NCBI GenBank assembly: GCA_002708995.1
Contig: PAPT01000038.1
Location: forward strand, 1 to 48,319
DNA from: Geminicoccus sp.
GTDB lineage: Bacteria; Pseudomonadota; Alphaproteobacteria; UBA7985
Reading direction: 5' to 3'
Length of the DNA stretch: 48,319 bases
The translations under genes and the position numbers were made by a program. How positions within the stretch are numbered: the first letter of the stretch is position 1; each line of letters starts with the position of its first letter. Below are positions 35,257 through 44,902 of the stretch, one piece after another. The notes beneath the pieces were generated by a model. That model ran no database searches. It was given only the letters and a program-made list of their open reading frames with translations, and was not told the DNA's origin.

Positions 35257-36179
35257 GTATGTACCTTCCGATTGCGGAGATGGCGACAAACCCCTTTGTC
35301 ATTGTGTTCTTCGGGGCGCTGGTCGGCGCCATGAGCGGTATGTTTGGTGTCGGCGGCGGTTTCCTGATGGCCCCGATCCTGTTCTTCGTTGGCATTCCAC
35401 CGTCTGTGGCGGTCTCGACCGAGGCGACCCAGATCTGTGCGGCGTCCGTGTCCGGCTCGCTAGCGCATTTCCGGCGCGGCAACCTCGATATCAAGATGGG
35501 CGTTCTGCTGACCGGTGGCGGCTTGCTCGGCTCCACGGTCGGCGTGTTGGTGTTCCGCTGGCTGGTCTCCATGGGATCGGTCGACCTGGTCATTCAGATT
35601 TTCTACGTGCTGTTCCTCGGCGGTGTCGGCGGGATGATGCTGGTCGAAAGCCTGCAGGCGATCCTGCGCCGTCGGGCCGGCAAGGCAGTCAGCCTGCGCC
35701 GGCGTCACGGCTTCATGCACGGCCTGCCGTTCCGCACCAAGTTCCCGCGCTCCAAGCTCTATATCTCTGCGTTGCTGCCGATCACCGTCGGCGTCGGTGT
35801 CGGTTTCCTGAGCGCGATCATGGGGGTCGGCGGCGGTTTCATCATGGTCCCGGCGATGATCTATCTGCTGGGCATGCCGACGCTGGTCGTGGTCGGCACC
35901 TCGCTGTTCACCATTATCTTTGTCACGGCGAATAACACGCTCCAGCACGCTTGGTTCAACGGCACCGTCGATCTGGTGCTGGCGGGGCTGCTGCTGCTCG
36001 GTGGCGTCATCGGCGCGCAGATCGGCGTGCGCCTGTCCGGGCGGTTCAACGCCGAACAACTGCGGGTGCTGCTCGCGATAATCGTGCTCGCGGTCTGCAT
36101 CAAGATCCTGATGGACCTGCTCGTCGGCGGCCCGGCGGTGCAGTTCTCCTTCGGGCAGGGGGATGGTGGCCATGCCTGA
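35253..36179 (+). CDS. TauE/SafE (TSUP) family permease
   Basis: A 308-residue membrane protein with about eight spans in two homologous halves. Each half carries the family's glycine motif: ALVGAMSGMFGVGGGFLMAP near residue 20-40 and FLSAIMGVGGGFIMVPAMIY near 190-210. The central loop (RRRAGKAVSLRRRHGFMHG) is basic and cytoplasmic. Members move sulfite, sulfoacetate, sulfonates or other organic anions, but this one's substrate is unknown. It overlaps the TIGR02186 gene by 8 bases and the two are regularly found together, so the second protein is probably its partner. Confidence 0.9.
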   Translation: MSMYLPIAEMATNPFVIVFFGALVGAMSGMFGVGGGFLMAPILFFVGIPPSVAVSTEATQICAASVSGSLAHFRRGNLDIKMGVLLTGGGLLGSTVGVLVFRWLVSMGSVDLVIQIFYVLFLGGVGGMMLVESLQAILRRRAGKAVSLRRRHGFMHGLPFRTKFPRSKLYISALLPITVGVGVGFLSAIMGVGGGFIMVPAMIYLLGMPTLVVVGTSLFTIIFVTANNTLQHAWFNGTVDLVLAGLLLLGGVIGAQIGVRLSGRFNAEQLRVLLAIIVLAVCIKILMDLLVGGPAVQFSFGQGDGGHA

Positions 36180-36906
36180 TCGCCCCCTGCGTCACTTCAG
36201 ATGGTCGCGTCGCCTGCTGGCGCTTAGCCCGTTTCCGCTGGCGCTGCTGACCCTGCTGATGCTGCTGGCCTTCGCGGCCGCGCCGCGTGCGCAGGGCCCG
36301 GACGTGGCGGCGGTCGAAAGCCAGGTTTCGGTCGGCCTGTTCAGCGGCAAGATCATCGTCCGGACGTTCGGCTCGACAGCCTCCCAGGACGTCCCGGTGC
36401 GGCTTGAGCTGATCGGTCCGCCGCGCGAGGTGGTTTTCACCCAGAGCGTCCGGCGCTTCGGTGTTAAGGTTAACGAGCCGATCGACGCGGCGCCGCAAAC
36501 CATCCCGGCGATCCGGGCCGAGCTGTCTTCGACCGAACGGCCCCCGCGGCCCGCCGAAGGCCCGCTCGAAGCGGCCATGATTCGTGACGGCGCGCTGCTG
36601 CTGCTGCCCGGCGCCATCAAGCTGGAGCCGACGGGGCTGTTTTTTGCCGAAATCCCGCTGCCGGCCAGTGCCCCGCCCGGCCGTTACAGCATCTTAATTT
36701 TCCATGATCACACCGGCACGGACGGAGCGGCCGACGCCGAGCCCGTGGTCCTCGCCGCCGAGACCTTCGAAATCCGCCAGCGCGGCTTTGTCGCCCTCGT
36801 TTCACGCGGCGCAAAAGATTATGCTTTTCTATATGGTCTGCTATGCGTATTAGTAGCACTATCAGCCGGCGGGTTCACTGAGCGGGTATTCCGCAACCGG
36901 CGCTAA
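36172..36906 (+). CDS. TIGR02186-type membrane-anchored protein
   Basis: A 244-residue protein with a signal or anchor near residues 14-38 (ALSPFPLALLTLLMLLAFAA), a long extracytoplasmic beta-rich domain starting at VAAVESQVSVGLFSGKIIVR, and a C-terminal span (AFLYGLLCVLVALSAGGFTE) followed by RVFRNRR inside. This architecture and the phrase RGFVALVSRGAKDYAFLYG match the TIGR02186 family, which is found next to TSUP permeases in alphaproteobacteria. Its role is unknown; a periplasmic substrate-handling partner is a reasonable inference. ATG 36172 is chosen because AGGGGG lies about 9 bases upstream; ATG 36163 sits directly on that motif. Confidence 0.82.
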   Translation: MPDRPLRHFRWSRRLLALSPFPLALLTLLMLLAFAAAPRAQGPDVAAVESQVSVGLFSGKIIVRTFGSTASQDVPVRLELIGPPREVVFTQSVRRFGVKVNEPIDAAPQTIPAIRAELSSTERPPRPAEGPLEAAMIRDGALLLLPGAIKLEPTGLFFAEIPLPASAPPGRYSILIFHDHTGTDGAADAEPVVLAAETFEIRQRGFVALVSRGAKDYAFLYGLLCVLVALSAGGFTERVFRNRR

Positions 36907-36940
36907 GGCCAAAGTTCCGTAGACGACCCTGGGAGAATTC

Positions 36941-37459
36941 ATGACGGAGGCATCCGCCCCGACCGCTGCTGTGAACGAGTTGCCGCTACTGCTCGTGGTT
37001 ATCGATGACTCGGACGAGTCCTCGGTCGCGCTCGCCTATGCCTGTGCGCGGGCCCGGGCTACCAATGGCCGTGTGGCGCTGCTGCGCGTGATCGAGCCAG
37101 ACAGTTTCATGCACTGGGCCAGCCTGCGGGAAATGGCAGAGCAGGAGGCGATCGAGGAAGCCAATCACCTGCTCGCCCGTAACGCGGCCGACGTCGTTCG
37201 CCTGTCGGGTCGAGACCCAATCAATTTCGTGCGGCTGGGCAACCGGGTCGATGCGATTCTGGAGCTGATTCAGGAGCGTCAGGATATCGTGGTCTTCATT
37301 CTGGCGGCGGCGGTGGGCGATAATCCCGGCCCGCTGGTCAGCTCGCTGGCCCGCAACCTGATCAATCAGTCGCGGGTGCCGATTACCGTGGTGCCGGCGA
37401 CCATGACCGAGGCGGACATCCAGCGCCAGTTCACCCCGGTGGACGACGCCGACGCCTGA
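36941..37459 (+). CDS. Universal stress protein (UspA family)
   Basis: A 172-residue single-domain Usp. The first strand and loop read LPLLLVVIDDSDESSVALAY, with the conserved Asp and Ser of the family; the C-terminal part VFILAAAVGDNPGPLVSSLA and RVPITVVPATM corresponds to the nucleotide-loop and last strand. The usual G-2x-G-9x-G(S/T) ATP loop is altered (GDNPGPLVSSLA), so ATP binding is uncertain. About 12 extra residues precede the domain. It follows the TIGR02186 gene after 34 bases on the same strand and probably shares its transcript. Role: stress-related, not further defined. Confidence 0.87.
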   Translation: MTEASAPTAAVNELPLLLVVIDDSDESSVALAYACARARATNGRVALLRVIEPDSFMHWASLREMAEQEAIEEANHLLARNAADVVRLSGRDPINFVRLGNRVDAILELIQERQDIVVFILAAAVGDNPGPLVSSLARNLINQSRVPITVVPATMTEADIQRQFTPVDDADA

Positions 37460-37476
37460 CCGTCAAACAAAGCGGA

Positions 37477-37950
37477 TCAGAACAGGTAGAGCGCTGCCGG
37501 CCCGAGGCAGGCGGCGACCCCGAGCGTGAGTACCGCCCTGAGCGGCGGATACCAGCGGGGAAAGTCGCCCTCGCGCCCGCGCAGGACATCGAAGATCAGC
37601 AGGGCCACGAAGCCCAGCCCCAACGCCACCAGCGCGAGGCCGAGGTTATCAGGGTTGACCAGCGACAGCCCCCAGATCATCCAGCCGTAGAGCGCCGGTA
37701 GTATCGACATGGCGAACAGCCAGCTGCGCGCCGGCGCCTGCTGCAGCGCGGTGCCCCAGTGGATCGCACCCATGAATGCCAGGATCACCGCGCCGTAAGA
37801 CAGCAGTAGGCGCGGGCCGTCGACCGTCAGCCCCAGCACCACCATGGGCTCGCCCAGCCCGGCGACAGCGCCTGCACCGTTAATGGTGGCGCTGAGCCCG
37901 AGGACGAAGGGCAGCAGCCCGGCAAGGCCGAGGATCCAAGCCAGCCGCAC
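37477..37950 (-). CDS. DUF3429 membrane protein
   Basis: A 157-residue hydrophobic protein with about five spans. The family pattern is visible in ILAFMGAIHWGTALQQ, with the conserved GAIHWG, and in SILPALYGWMIWGLSL. DUF3429 proteins occur in many proteobacteria and in plant or fungal mitochondria; their role is unknown. The start is GTG 37950, 2 bases after the phhB stop on the same strand, so the two are co-translated. It ends tail to tail with the Usp gene, 17 bases away, with no visible terminator between them. Confidence 0.85.
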   Translation of the reverse strand: MRLAWILGLAGLLPFVLGLSATINGAGAVAGLGEPMVVLGLTVDGPRLLLSYGAVILAFMGAIHWGTALQQAPARSWLFAMSILPALYGWMIWGLSLVNPDNLGLALVALGLGFVALLIFDVLRGREGDFPRWYPPLRAVLTLGVAACLGPAALYLF

Positions 37951-37952
37951 GC

Positions 37953-38300
37953 TCAGCCGCCCTGTCCGGCGGCAGGCCCGCCGCTGACGATGGTCAGGCC
38001 CAAGCGGTCGGCCAGCGCGTCAATTTTCGCGATCAGCCGCTGGTCAAGGTCCGACAGCCCGCCGGTGTCGTGCGTGGTCAGGGTGATGTCCACGGTTTTG
38101 TAGACGTTGGACCATTCCGGGTGGTGGTTAAGCTTTTCCGCTTCCAGCGCCACGGCAGACATGAAGCCCCAGGCGTGGATGAAGTTGGTGCCGGTGAACC
38201 GGCAGCTCAGCGCGTCCCGGCCTTCGACGGCGGTCCAGTGCGGATGGTCTTGGCCCAGTTCGGCCCTTTGTTCGTTTGTCAGGGGGGTGGCGTGCGGCAT
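37953..38300 (-). CDS. phhB: 4a-hydroxytetrahydrobiopterin dehydratase (PCD/DCoH)
   Basis: A 115-residue enzyme. The active-site signature is [20 protein letters not shown], with His59, His60 and the PEW, followed by [13 protein letters not shown] with His77. It dehydrates the carbinolamine formed by pterin-dependent hydroxylases, recycling the cofactor. No phenylalanine hydroxylase is present in the window, which is common since many bacteria keep this gene apart. It forms a two-gene unit with DUF3429 and diverges from truB with about 73 bases between starts. Confidence 0.93.
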   Translation of the reverse strand: MPHATPLTNEQRAELGQDHPHWTAVEGRDALSCRFTGTNFIHAWGFMSAVALEAEKLNHHPEWSNVYKTVDITLTTHDTGGLSDLDQRLIAKIDALADRLGLTIVSGGPAAGQGG

Positions 38301-38373
38301 TGTGGGTTCTCATCAAGTGGGCGAGGGGGGTAGGAACCCCGCTCGACGTAGTTTTCCGGTTAAGCACAGAGTT

Positions 38374-39297
38374 ATGGCGCGACGCAAACGCGGCCAGCCC
38401 GTTCATGGCTGGGTGATCATCGACAAGTCCACAGGGCTGCAGTCCACCGAGACTGCAAACCGGGTGCGGCGGCTGTTCGACGCGCAGAAGGCCGGGCACG
38501 GCGGCACGCTAGATCCGCTGGCGACTGGGGTGCTGGCCGTCGCGCTGGGGGAGGCGACCAAAACGGTGCCCTACGTCATGGATGGCCTCAAGACCTATCA
38601 GTTCACCGTCGCCTTCGGCGCTGCCACCGACTCTGATGATGTCGAGGGCGACGTCATCGACACCAGTGACCATCGCCCGACCGAGGCCGACGTGCGCGCG
38701 GCCATGAGCGGCTTTCTCGGCGATATCATGCAGGTGCCCCCGCGGGTTTCGGCGATCAAGGTCGACGGCGAGCGCGCCTATGACCTCGCCCGCGACGGCG
38801 AGGACTTCGAGCTCGCGGCCCGTCCCATGACCGTGTACCGACTCGAACTGCTCGAGTGCAGCCCTGAAGCAGCCCGTTTCGAGGTGGAGGCCACCAAGGG
38901 CTTCTACGTCCGGGCGCTGGCGCGGGATATCGCGCTGGCCTGCGGCACGCTGGGCCACGTTACGAGCCTCCGACGGCTTGCAACCGGGCCATTCCAAGAA
39001 TCACAGGCGGTTTCTCTGGAAAAACTCGAAGAAGTGGGGCAAGAGAGCGCCCTGATTGAGTTTCTGACGGGTCCAATCCATGCGCTGGCCGGCATCCCGG
39101 CTGTGGAGCTGGAACCGGCGGAAGCGGCTCGCATACGAAACGGCAACCCGGTTTCACTGGTGCGCCGGTCTCAGATCGACAAGCTCGGAGATCTTGATCT
39201 CGACAGCGAGGTTGTTCTGACCGTACAAGGCCAATTGCTGGCGCTGGCACGGTTCGAGGCGGGACAGTTGCAGCCCTTCCGTGTCTTCAATCTTTAA
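38374..39297 (+). CDS. truB: tRNA pseudouridine-55 synthase TruB
   Basis: A 307-residue enzyme. The catalytic aspartate is Asp47 in GHGGTLDPLATGVL, the family's hallmark. HGWVIIDKSTGLQSTETANR precedes it, and VEATKGFYVRALARDIA is the conserved late RNA-binding segment; a C-terminal PUA-like part begins near IPAVELEPAEAARIRNGNPV. It isomerises U55 in the T-loop of all tRNAs. ATG 38374 gives the expected short basic start MARRKRGQPVHG; the frame upstream is antisense to phhB. It is followed by rpsO after 30 bases and pnp, a standard order. Confidence 0.97.
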   Translation: MARRKRGQPVHGWVIIDKSTGLQSTETANRVRRLFDAQKAGHGGTLDPLATGVLAVALGEATKTVPYVMDGLKTYQFTVAFGAATDSDDVEGDVIDTSDHRPTEADVRAAMSGFLGDIMQVPPRVSAIKVDGERAYDLARDGEDFELAARPMTVYRLELLECSPEAARFEVEATKGFYVRALARDIALACGTLGHVTSLRRLATGPFQESQAVSLEKLEEVGQESALIEFLTGPIHALAGIPAVELEPAEAARIRNGNPVSLVRRSQIDKLGDLDLDSEVVLTVQGQLLALARFEAGQLQPFRVFNL

Positions 39298-39327
39298 ACA
39301 AGATGCTGCCGATAAGGAAAATACTGA

Positions 39328-39597
39328 ATGTCGATTACTGTAGAACGCAAGGCGGAACTCGTCGCCGAATACGGCCTTAAGGCCGGTGACACCGGTTCCC
39401 CGGAAGTGCAGGTCGCGATCCTGACCGAGCGGATCAAGAACCTCACCGAGCACATGAAAGAGCACAAGCACGACTTCCACTCGCGCCGTGGCCTGCTGAT
39501 CATGGTCGGCCAGCGCCGCCGTTTGCTGGACTACGTCAAGCGCAAGGAAGAAGGCCGCTACCAGTCTCTGATCGAGCGTCTGGGCCTGCGCCGCTAG
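39328..39597 (+). CDS. rpsO: 30S ribosomal protein S15
   Basis: An 89-residue protein, the exact family length. The sequence runs from [20 protein letters not shown] to the GTGSPEVQ-type [20 protein letters not shown], and through [20 protein letters not shown] to [10 protein letters not shown]. It binds the 16S rRNA three-way junction and helps form the platform of the small subunit. A purine-rich GGAAAA lies before the ATG. The gene is followed by two hairpins and a terminator. Confidence 0.98.
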   Translation: MSITVERKAELVAEYGLKAGDTGSPEVQVAILTERIKNLTEHMKEHKHDFHSRRGLLIMVGQRRRLLDYVKRKEEGRYQSLIERLGLRR

Positions 39598-39623
39598 CGC
39601 CGCCTCGGGCACGCCGAGACCCC

Positions 39624-39646
39624 ATTCTGCCTTCAACCGGCAGAAT
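39624..39646 (+). repeat. Intergenic hairpin after rpsO
   Basis: ATTCTGCC (39624-39631) and GGCAGAAT (39639-39646) are perfect reverse complements with loop TTCAACC. A smaller stem CTCGG/CCGAG lies just before it. In E. coli a hairpin between rpsO and pnp is an RNase III site used in pnp autocontrol; a similar role here is inference. Confidence 0.7.
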
Positions 39647-39650
39647 CAGA

Positions 39651-39683
39651 ACCCTGAGGTGCTTTGACATCTCAGGGTTTTTT
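39651..39683 (+). terminator. Rho-independent terminator between rpsO and pnp
   Basis: ACCCTGAG (39651-39658) pairs with CTCAGGGT (39671-39678) and runs into TTTTTT. The stem can be extended inward by GT/AT. It separates truB-rpsO from pnp, at least in part. Confidence 0.88.
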
Positions 39684-39983
39684 GTTTCCGACAGCCGCAT
39701 TATATGCAAGGTGACGGACTGCGTTGGAACAGCCGCACGTGGGCGCCCTCAACCCTGTGGGCGTCGGACTTACGCACCAGGCGCCAGCCTTCAGCCCCTC
39801 ACTGTGACCGCCGACCTTCGGGTTACGACAGTCCGGCGAGCCGCACCGAAGGCGTCTCAGGCATCTGCTGCGTGGGTCCGGTGTTTCAGGGCAGACGACT
39901 GAACACAAAGAGAAAAGCTGGCCCCGGGTCGGTTACCGCTGCGCATTGGGCGTGTTGGTATGCCCGCGGTCGTAGGACAAGAC
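39684..39983 (+). other. pnp promoter and leader region
   Basis: A 300-base stretch without a gene. TATATG at 39701-39706 is a possible -10 element but no good -35 is seen. The leader has several short inverted repeats (for example ACTGT/ACAGT around CCGCCGACCTTCGGGTTACG). It probably holds the pnp promoter and control elements. Confidence 0.45.
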
Positions 39984-42089
39984 ATGTTTGATATTACACG
40001 GAAAACGATTGAGTGGGGCGGCCGCACGCTGTCCCTGGAATCCGGGCGCGTGGCGCGCCAGGCGGATGGGGCAGTTCTCGCCCGTTACGGCGACACGGTT
40101 GTGCTCGCCACGGCTGTCGGGGCCCGCAAGCCCAAGGAGGGCATCGATTTCTTCCCTCTGACCGTCAACTATCAGGAAAAGTACTCGGCCGCAGGCCGCA
40201 TTCCCGGCGGTTTCTTCAAGCGCGAAGGCCGCCCGACCGAGAAAGAGACGCTGGTCAGCCGCCTGATCGACCGGCCGATCCGCCCGCTGTTCGTAAATGG
40301 CTACAAGAACGAGACCCAGGTCATCCTGACCCTTCTCAGCCACGACCTCGAGAACGACGGTGACGTGCTGGCCATGGTTGCCGCTTCTGCGGCGCTGACC
40401 ATTTCCGGCCTGCCTTTCCTCGGCCCGATCGGCGCTGCCAAGGTCGGCTACAAGGACGGCGAGTACATCCTTAACCCGACCCTTTCCGAGATCAAGGAAA
40501 CTGACCTCGAGCTGGTCGTGGCCGGCACCGCCGAAGGCGTGATGATGGTGGAATCCGAAGCTCAGGAGCTATCCGAAGAGGTCATGCTCGGCGCGGTCAA
40601 GTTTGGCCACGAAAGCTTCCAGCCGGTGATCGACATGATCATCGATTTTGCCGAAGACTGCGCCAAGGACCCAATCGATCTGCCCGAGCCAGCGCCCGAG
40701 CTGGCCGACTGCGCTGTGGCGGTGAAGGCTCAGGCCGAAGCCGCCCTGACCGAAGCCTACAAGCACACGGTCAAGCAGGATCGCGTGGAAGCCATTAGCG
40801 CTGCCAAGACAGCTGCCAAGGAAGCCCTCGCCGAGCAGTTCGATGAAGGCATGATCGGCGGAGCGCTTAAGGAGCTGGAGAAGGACATCGTCCGCGGCGG
40901 TATCCTCGATACCGGCATGCGGATCGACGGTCGCGACACCAAGACCGTGCGCCCGATCGTCTCCGAGACCACCGTGCTGCCACGCACCCACGGCTCGTCG
41001 GTCTTCACCCGCGGTGAGACCCAGGCGCTGGTGACCACTACGCTGGGTACGGCGCAGGATGAACAGATTATCGATAGCATTGAGGGTGAATACCGCTCGC
41101 ACTTCATGCTACACTACAACTTCCCACCCTACTCCGTGGGTGAGACCGGCCGCATGGGCGGCGCGGGGCGTCGTGAAATCGGCCACGGCAAGCTCGCGTG
41201 GCGGGCGCTGCGTCCGTTACTGCCGGCCAAGGACGACTTCCCCTACACCATCCGCGTGCTCTCGGAAGTGACCGAGTCCAACGGTTCGTCGTCGATGGCG
41301 ACGGTCTGTGGCTCATCGCTGTCCATGATGGATGCGGGTGTACCGCTGCGCCGGGCCTGTGCCGGGATCGCCATGGGTCTGATCAAGGAAGGCGAGCGCT
41401 TCGCCGTTCTGTCCGACATCCTCGGTGACGAGGACCACCTCGGCGATATGGACTTCAAGGTTGCCGGGACGTCTGAGGGCATCACCTCGCTGCAGATGGA
41501 CATCAAGATTACCTCGATCACCCCGGAGATCATGGAAATTGCGCTCGAGCAGGCCAAGGGTGGCCGGATGCACATTCTCGGCGAAATGGCCAAGGCGCTG
41601 GATACGGCCCGTGAAGAGCTGTCTCCGCACGCACCGCAGATGGAAACTATCAAGATCAACAAGGACAAGATCCGCGAAGTCATCGGCACCGGCGGTAAGG
41701 TGATCCGTGAGATTACCGAAAAGACCGGCGCTTCCGTTGACATCGAAGAAGACGGAACGATCAAGGTTTCGGCTACCAACCAGGATTCGATCGCGGCTGC
41801 GATCGAGTGGATCAAGGGCATCGCCGCCGATCCGGAAGTGGGTACGATCTACCGCGGTAAAGTGGTCAAGTGCGTCGATTTCGGTGCGTTCGTGAACTTC
41901 CTCGGCTCGCGCGACGGTCTGGTCCACATCTCCAACCTGACCGAGGGCCGGGTCGCCAAGACCACCGACGTGATCAACGAAGGAGACGAGGTATACGTTA
42001 AGTGCATCGGCTTCGATGACCGCGGTAAGGTCAAGCTGTCGATGAAGGAAGTAGATCAGGAAACCGGCGAGGAAGTTGCCGGCGACTGA
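39984..42089 (+). CDS. pnp: Polynucleotide phosphorylase
   Basis: A 701-residue 3'-5' exoribonuclease and degradosome component. Two RNase PH domains are visible: the first starts at [20 protein letters not shown], the second around [20 protein letters not shown] with [20 protein letters not shown], followed by phosphate-site and catalytic residues. A helical linker separates them. The KH domain is near 552-612 ([18 protein letters not shown]) and the S1 domain near 619-690 ([20 protein letters not shown]). ATG 39984 has AGGAC 6-7 bases upstream and gives the family start [13 protein letters not shown]. Length is normal. Confidence 0.98.
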   Translation: MFDITRKTIEWGGRTLSLESGRVARQADGAVLARYGDTVVLATAVGARKPKEGIDFFPLTVNYQEKYSAAGRIPGGFFKREGRPTEKETLVSRLIDRPIRPLFVNGYKNETQVILTLLSHDLENDGDVLAMVAASAALTISGLPFLGPIGAAKVGYKDGEYILNPTLSEIKETDLELVVAGTAEGVMMVESEAQELSEEVMLGAVKFGHESFQPVIDMIIDFAEDCAKDPIDLPEPAPELADCAVAVKAQAEAALTEAYKHTVKQDRVEAISAAKTAAKEALAEQFDEGMIGGALKELEKDIVRGGILDTGMRIDGRDTKTVRPIVSETTVLPRTHGSSVFTRGETQALVTTTLGTAQDEQIIDSIEGEYRSHFMLHYNFPPYSVGETGRMGGAGRREIGHGKLAWRALRPLLPAKDDFPYTIRVLSEVTESNGSSSMATVCGSSLSMMDAGVPLRRACAGIAMGLIKEGERFAVLSDILGDEDHLGDMDFKVAGTSEGITSLQMDIKITSITPEIMEIALEQAKGGRMHILGEMAKALDTAREELSPHAPQMETIKINKDKIREVIGTGGKVIREITEKTGASVDIEEDGTIKVSATNQDSIAAAIEWIKGIAADPEVGTIYRGKVVKCVDFGAFVNFLGSRDGLVHISNLTEGRVAKTTDVINEGDEVYVKCIGFDDRGKVKLSMKEVDQETGEEVAGD

Positions 42090-42127
42090 GCCGCCTGAAA
42101 GCCCTTTATCCCTTGAACTTCTCGTCG

Positions 42128-42161
42128 GACCGCTATGCGGTCTGGCGCCTTTCCCAAAGGC
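42128..42161. repeat. Twin triloop hairpins after pnp
   Basis: GACCGC-TAT-GCGGTC (42128-42142) and GCCTTT-CCC-AAAGGC (42147-42161) are two perfect 6-bp stems with 3-base loops, separated by 4 bases. There is no T-tract. They may protect the 3' end of the pnp mRNA or slow the polymerase. Confidence 0.55.
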
Positions 42162-42328
42162 CGCAGAGGATTACGCGGGCTTTGCCGCTTCTGGCCGGGC
42201 ATTTCGGCCGTGCAGGCTTTTCGCGGGGCTACAAAACCCTTCGCGACGGATCAGTCAGGCCGCCAAAGGGATAGGCGAAAGCGCGGCAAAGGCGCAGGCT
42301 CACCCCATTCACGAGGAGTTGGTAACCC

Positions 42329-43594
42329 GTGACAACCGCCACGACCCCCGACACCCCAACGACGCCTGCGACTCCTTCAACCGGAATGGCAACCCCTGAG
42401 TTTTCCGGTGCGACCCTGCGCCGTGCTGTTGCGCTGATCATGATCATGGCGGCCGGCTCGGCGGTGGGTTACGTGGTCTGGGAGAAGCTGCACACCAACT
42501 TTGCCGTTGAGCGGGCGAATTTTGACGGCCTCGACATCGGCTCGCTGCACTCGATCCGTGAGATTCCGGGGTTTCTGGCCTTTACGGCGGTGTTCCTCGT
42601 CGCCGTGTTCCGGGAGCATCGGCTCGCCGTATTCTTTCTCGCGCTGATCGGGTTAGGGACAGCGCTGACGGGGTTCTATCCCACCTACCTCGGCATCGCC
42701 ATCACCATGTCGATCATGTCAGTCGGCTTCCACTACTATGAGACCTACGCGCAGAGCCTGCAGCTGCAGTGGTTCCCGAAGGACCGGGCGCCGGTGCTGC
42801 TTGGCTGGGTGGTTACGGTCTACTCGCTGGCGACCATCGCGGCGATCGGTGGCAGCTGGCTTCTGTTCCAGTTCTTCAGCTTCGACTACTGGCTGGTATT
42901 CCTGGTCGGGGGCGGAGTGTGCGTGGCCGCCGCGGTGGTCGGCTGGGGCTTCGGCAACCTGCCCGACACCGGCGTGAAACAACGCACCGGCATCGTGCTG
43001 CGCGGGCGCTACTGGCTCTACTACGCCCTGACCTTCTTCGCTGGGGCGCGGCGGCAGATATTCGTGGTGTTCGCGCCCTTCCTGCTGGTCGATCGCTTCG
43101 GGCTGAACATTAAGGACATGCTGCTGCTGATCCTGCTCAACGAGGTGCTCAACATGGTGCTGGCGCCGCTGGTCGGGCGCTTCATCAAGCGCTTCGGCGA
43201 GGGTCGGACGCTGATCATCGAGTACATCGGGCTGGTGCCGATCTTTATTTTCTACGGCATCGTCACCACGCCGTGGGTAGCGCTGCTGCTGTTCATCCTC
43301 GACCACCTTTTCTTCAAGCTTGCCTTCGCGATGAAGACCTATCTGCAGAAGATTGCCGACCCTGAGGACATGGCCAGCACGGCGGCGGTGGCCCTCACCA
43401 TCAACCACATTGCAGCCGTGGTGGTGCCGCTGATCTTCGGGGTAATCTGGTTGATATCGCCGGCTTGGGTGTTCTTCACCGGGGCTGGGCTGGCGGCGGG
43501 GTCGCTGATCCTGTCGTGGCTGATCCCGCGCTCGCCGGAGACGGGCAACGAGACCCGCCTGCGGCTGCTGCGCCGGGCGGGGGCCGCTGGTTAG
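42329..43594 (+). CDS. MFS-type transporter
   Basis: A 421-residue protein with about twelve predicted spans after a Thr/Pro-rich tail of about 25 residues (MTTATTPDTPTTPATP). The two-half layout and basic cytoplasmic loops (GRFIKRFGEGRTLIIEYIG, typical of the loop between spans in MFS proteins) support the major facilitator call. Helices 4-5 carry an aromatic/acidic FHYYETYAQSLQLQWF segment, which may line the path. Substrate unknown. The start is GTG 42329 with GGAG ten bases upstream. It stands alone between pnp and the convergent fabB. Confidence 0.82.
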   Translation: MTTATTPDTPTTPATPSTGMATPEFSGATLRRAVALIMIMAAGSAVGYVVWEKLHTNFAVERANFDGLDIGSLHSIREIPGFLAFTAVFLVAVFREHRLAVFFLALIGLGTALTGFYPTYLGIAITMSIMSVGFHYYETYAQSLQLQWFPKDRAPVLLGWVVTVYSLATIAAIGGSWLLFQFFSFDYWLVFLVGGGVCVAAAVVGWGFGNLPDTGVKQRTGIVLRGRYWLYYALTFFAGARRQIFVVFAPFLLVDRFGLNIKDMLLLILLNEVLNMVLAPLVGRFIKRFGEGRTLIIEYIGLVPIFIFYGIVTTPWVALLLFILDHLFFKLAFAMKTYLQKIADPEDMASTAAVALTINHIAAVVVPLIFGVIWLISPAWVFFTGAGLAAGSLILSWLIPRSPETGNETRLRLLRRAGAAG

Positions 43595-43643
43595 GCGCTT
43601 GAAAGAGCCCGATCAGCCTGCTGCGTCCGGTTCCGTTTGAGGG

Positions 43644-44888
43644 TCAGAGCAGGGCTTTGGAGAAAATCAGCGAGGCGTTGGTGCCGCCGAAGCCGAAGGA
43701 GTTTGACAGCGCGGTGTGAAAGTCCAGCTCGCGTGCTTCGGTCAGGATATCGACGCCTGCGCTGGCTTCGTCCAGCTCGACGATATTGGGCGACTGCGCG
43801 AGGAAGCCGCCGTCCATCATCAGCAGCGAGTAGATGCTTTCGTTCGAGCCCGCTGCCCCGAGCGCGTGGCCGGTCAGGGATTTGGTCGAACCAACCGCCG
43901 GGGTCGTGCCTTCGCCGAAGACCTCTTTGACCGCGCCGAGTTCGGCGACATCGCCGACTGGGGTCGAGGTGCCGTGCGCGTTGATGTACTGCACGTCGCT
44001 TGCCCGGATCGCGCGGTCATCGAAGCCCGCCAGCGCCTGCCGCATGCAGCGGATTGCGCCTTCGCCCGAGGGTGCGACCATATCGTGGCCGTCGGAGGTC
44101 GCGCCATAGCCAACGATCTCGGCGTAGATTTTGGCGCCACGGACCCTGGCGCGCTCATATTCCTCGAGCACCAGCACCGAGCCACCGGCGGAGATGACGA
44201 AGCCGTCCCGGTCCTTGTCGAAGGCGCGCGATGCCTCGGCCGGACGGTCGTTGTACTTTGAGCTCATGGCGCCCATGGCATCGAAGGACATGGACAGGGA
44301 CCAGTGCTCTTCCTCGCCGCCGCCGGCGAAGACCACGTCCTGCTTGCCGAACTGGATCAGCTCGGCAGCGTGGCCGATGCAGTGCGCCGAGGTCGAGCAG
44401 GCGGAGGTGATTGAGTAGTTGTGGCCGTGGATCTTGAACAGGGTCGACAGCACCGCCGAGCAGGTGCTCGACATGACTTTGGGCACGTTGAAGGGGCCGA
44501 TGCGCTTAACGCCCTTTTCCGCAGCGGTCTCCATGGCGTAGGTCTGCCACTTCATCGATGGGCCGCCGGAGCCGATGACCAGACCGACGCGGTCGTTCTC
44601 GGCGTAGTCGGCTTCTTCGAGGCCAGCGTCGTCCAGCGCTTCCTGCATGGCGATGTAGGCGTAGCCCGCAGGCGGGCCCATGAACCGTAGTGCGCGGCGG
44701 TCAATGTGATCCTCGAGCTCGATCTTGATGGTGCCCGCGATCTGGCTGCGGAAGCCACGCTCGACGTAGTCGGGTTGCAGCACGATACCCGATTGCGCCT
44801 GGCGCAGAGCCTGACTCACGGCGTCCTTCCCGACGCCAATGCTGGAGACAATACCGAGACCGGTGACAACGACGCGACGCATGGCCAT
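43644..44888 (-). CDS. fabB: 3-oxoacyl-ACP synthase I (KAS I)
   Basis: A 414-residue condensing enzyme. The nucleophile is Cys164 in [14 protein letters not shown]; the two active-site histidines are in [11 protein letters not shown] and [12 protein letters not shown], the Cys-His-His triad of [20 protein letters not shown] closes the fold. FabB extends cis-3-decenoyl-ACP made by FabA and is needed for unsaturated fatty acids. The start ATG 44888 gives [13 protein letters not shown] 44882 is also possible. It is 14 bases after the fabA stop, so the two form one operon. Confidence 0.96.
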   Translation of the reverse strand: MAMRRVVVTGLGIVSSIGVGKDAVSQALRQAQSGIVLQPDYVERGFRSQIAGTIKIELEDHIDRRALRFMGPPAGYAYIAMQEALDDAGLEEADYAENDRVGLVIGSGGPSMKWQTYAMETAAEKGVKRIGPFNVPKVMSSTCSAVLSTLFKIHGHNYSITSACSTSAHCIGHAAELIQFGKQDVVFAGGGEEEHWSLSMSFDAMGAMSSKYNDRPAEASRAFDKDRDGFVISAGGSVLVLEEYERARVRGAKIYAEIVGYGATSDGHDMVAPSGEGAIRCMRQALAGFDDRAIRASDVQYINAHGTSTPVGDVAELGAVKEVFGEGTTPAVGSTKSLTGHALGAAGSNESIYSLLMMDGGFLAQSPNIVELDEASAGVDILTEARELDFHTALSNSFGFGGTNASLIFSKALL

Positions 44889-44902
44889 GAGTGGGGCTTT
44901 CG

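Noticed and set aside
34132-35289. Minus-strand open frame of 385 codons across trpS
   Set aside because: Antisense to a complete trpS with all motifs; no supporting ribosome site or domain.
42076-42399. Plus-strand frame of 107 codons between pnp and the MFS gene
   Set aside because: It overlaps the pnp end and the MFS start in another frame and crosses two hairpins; no protein features.
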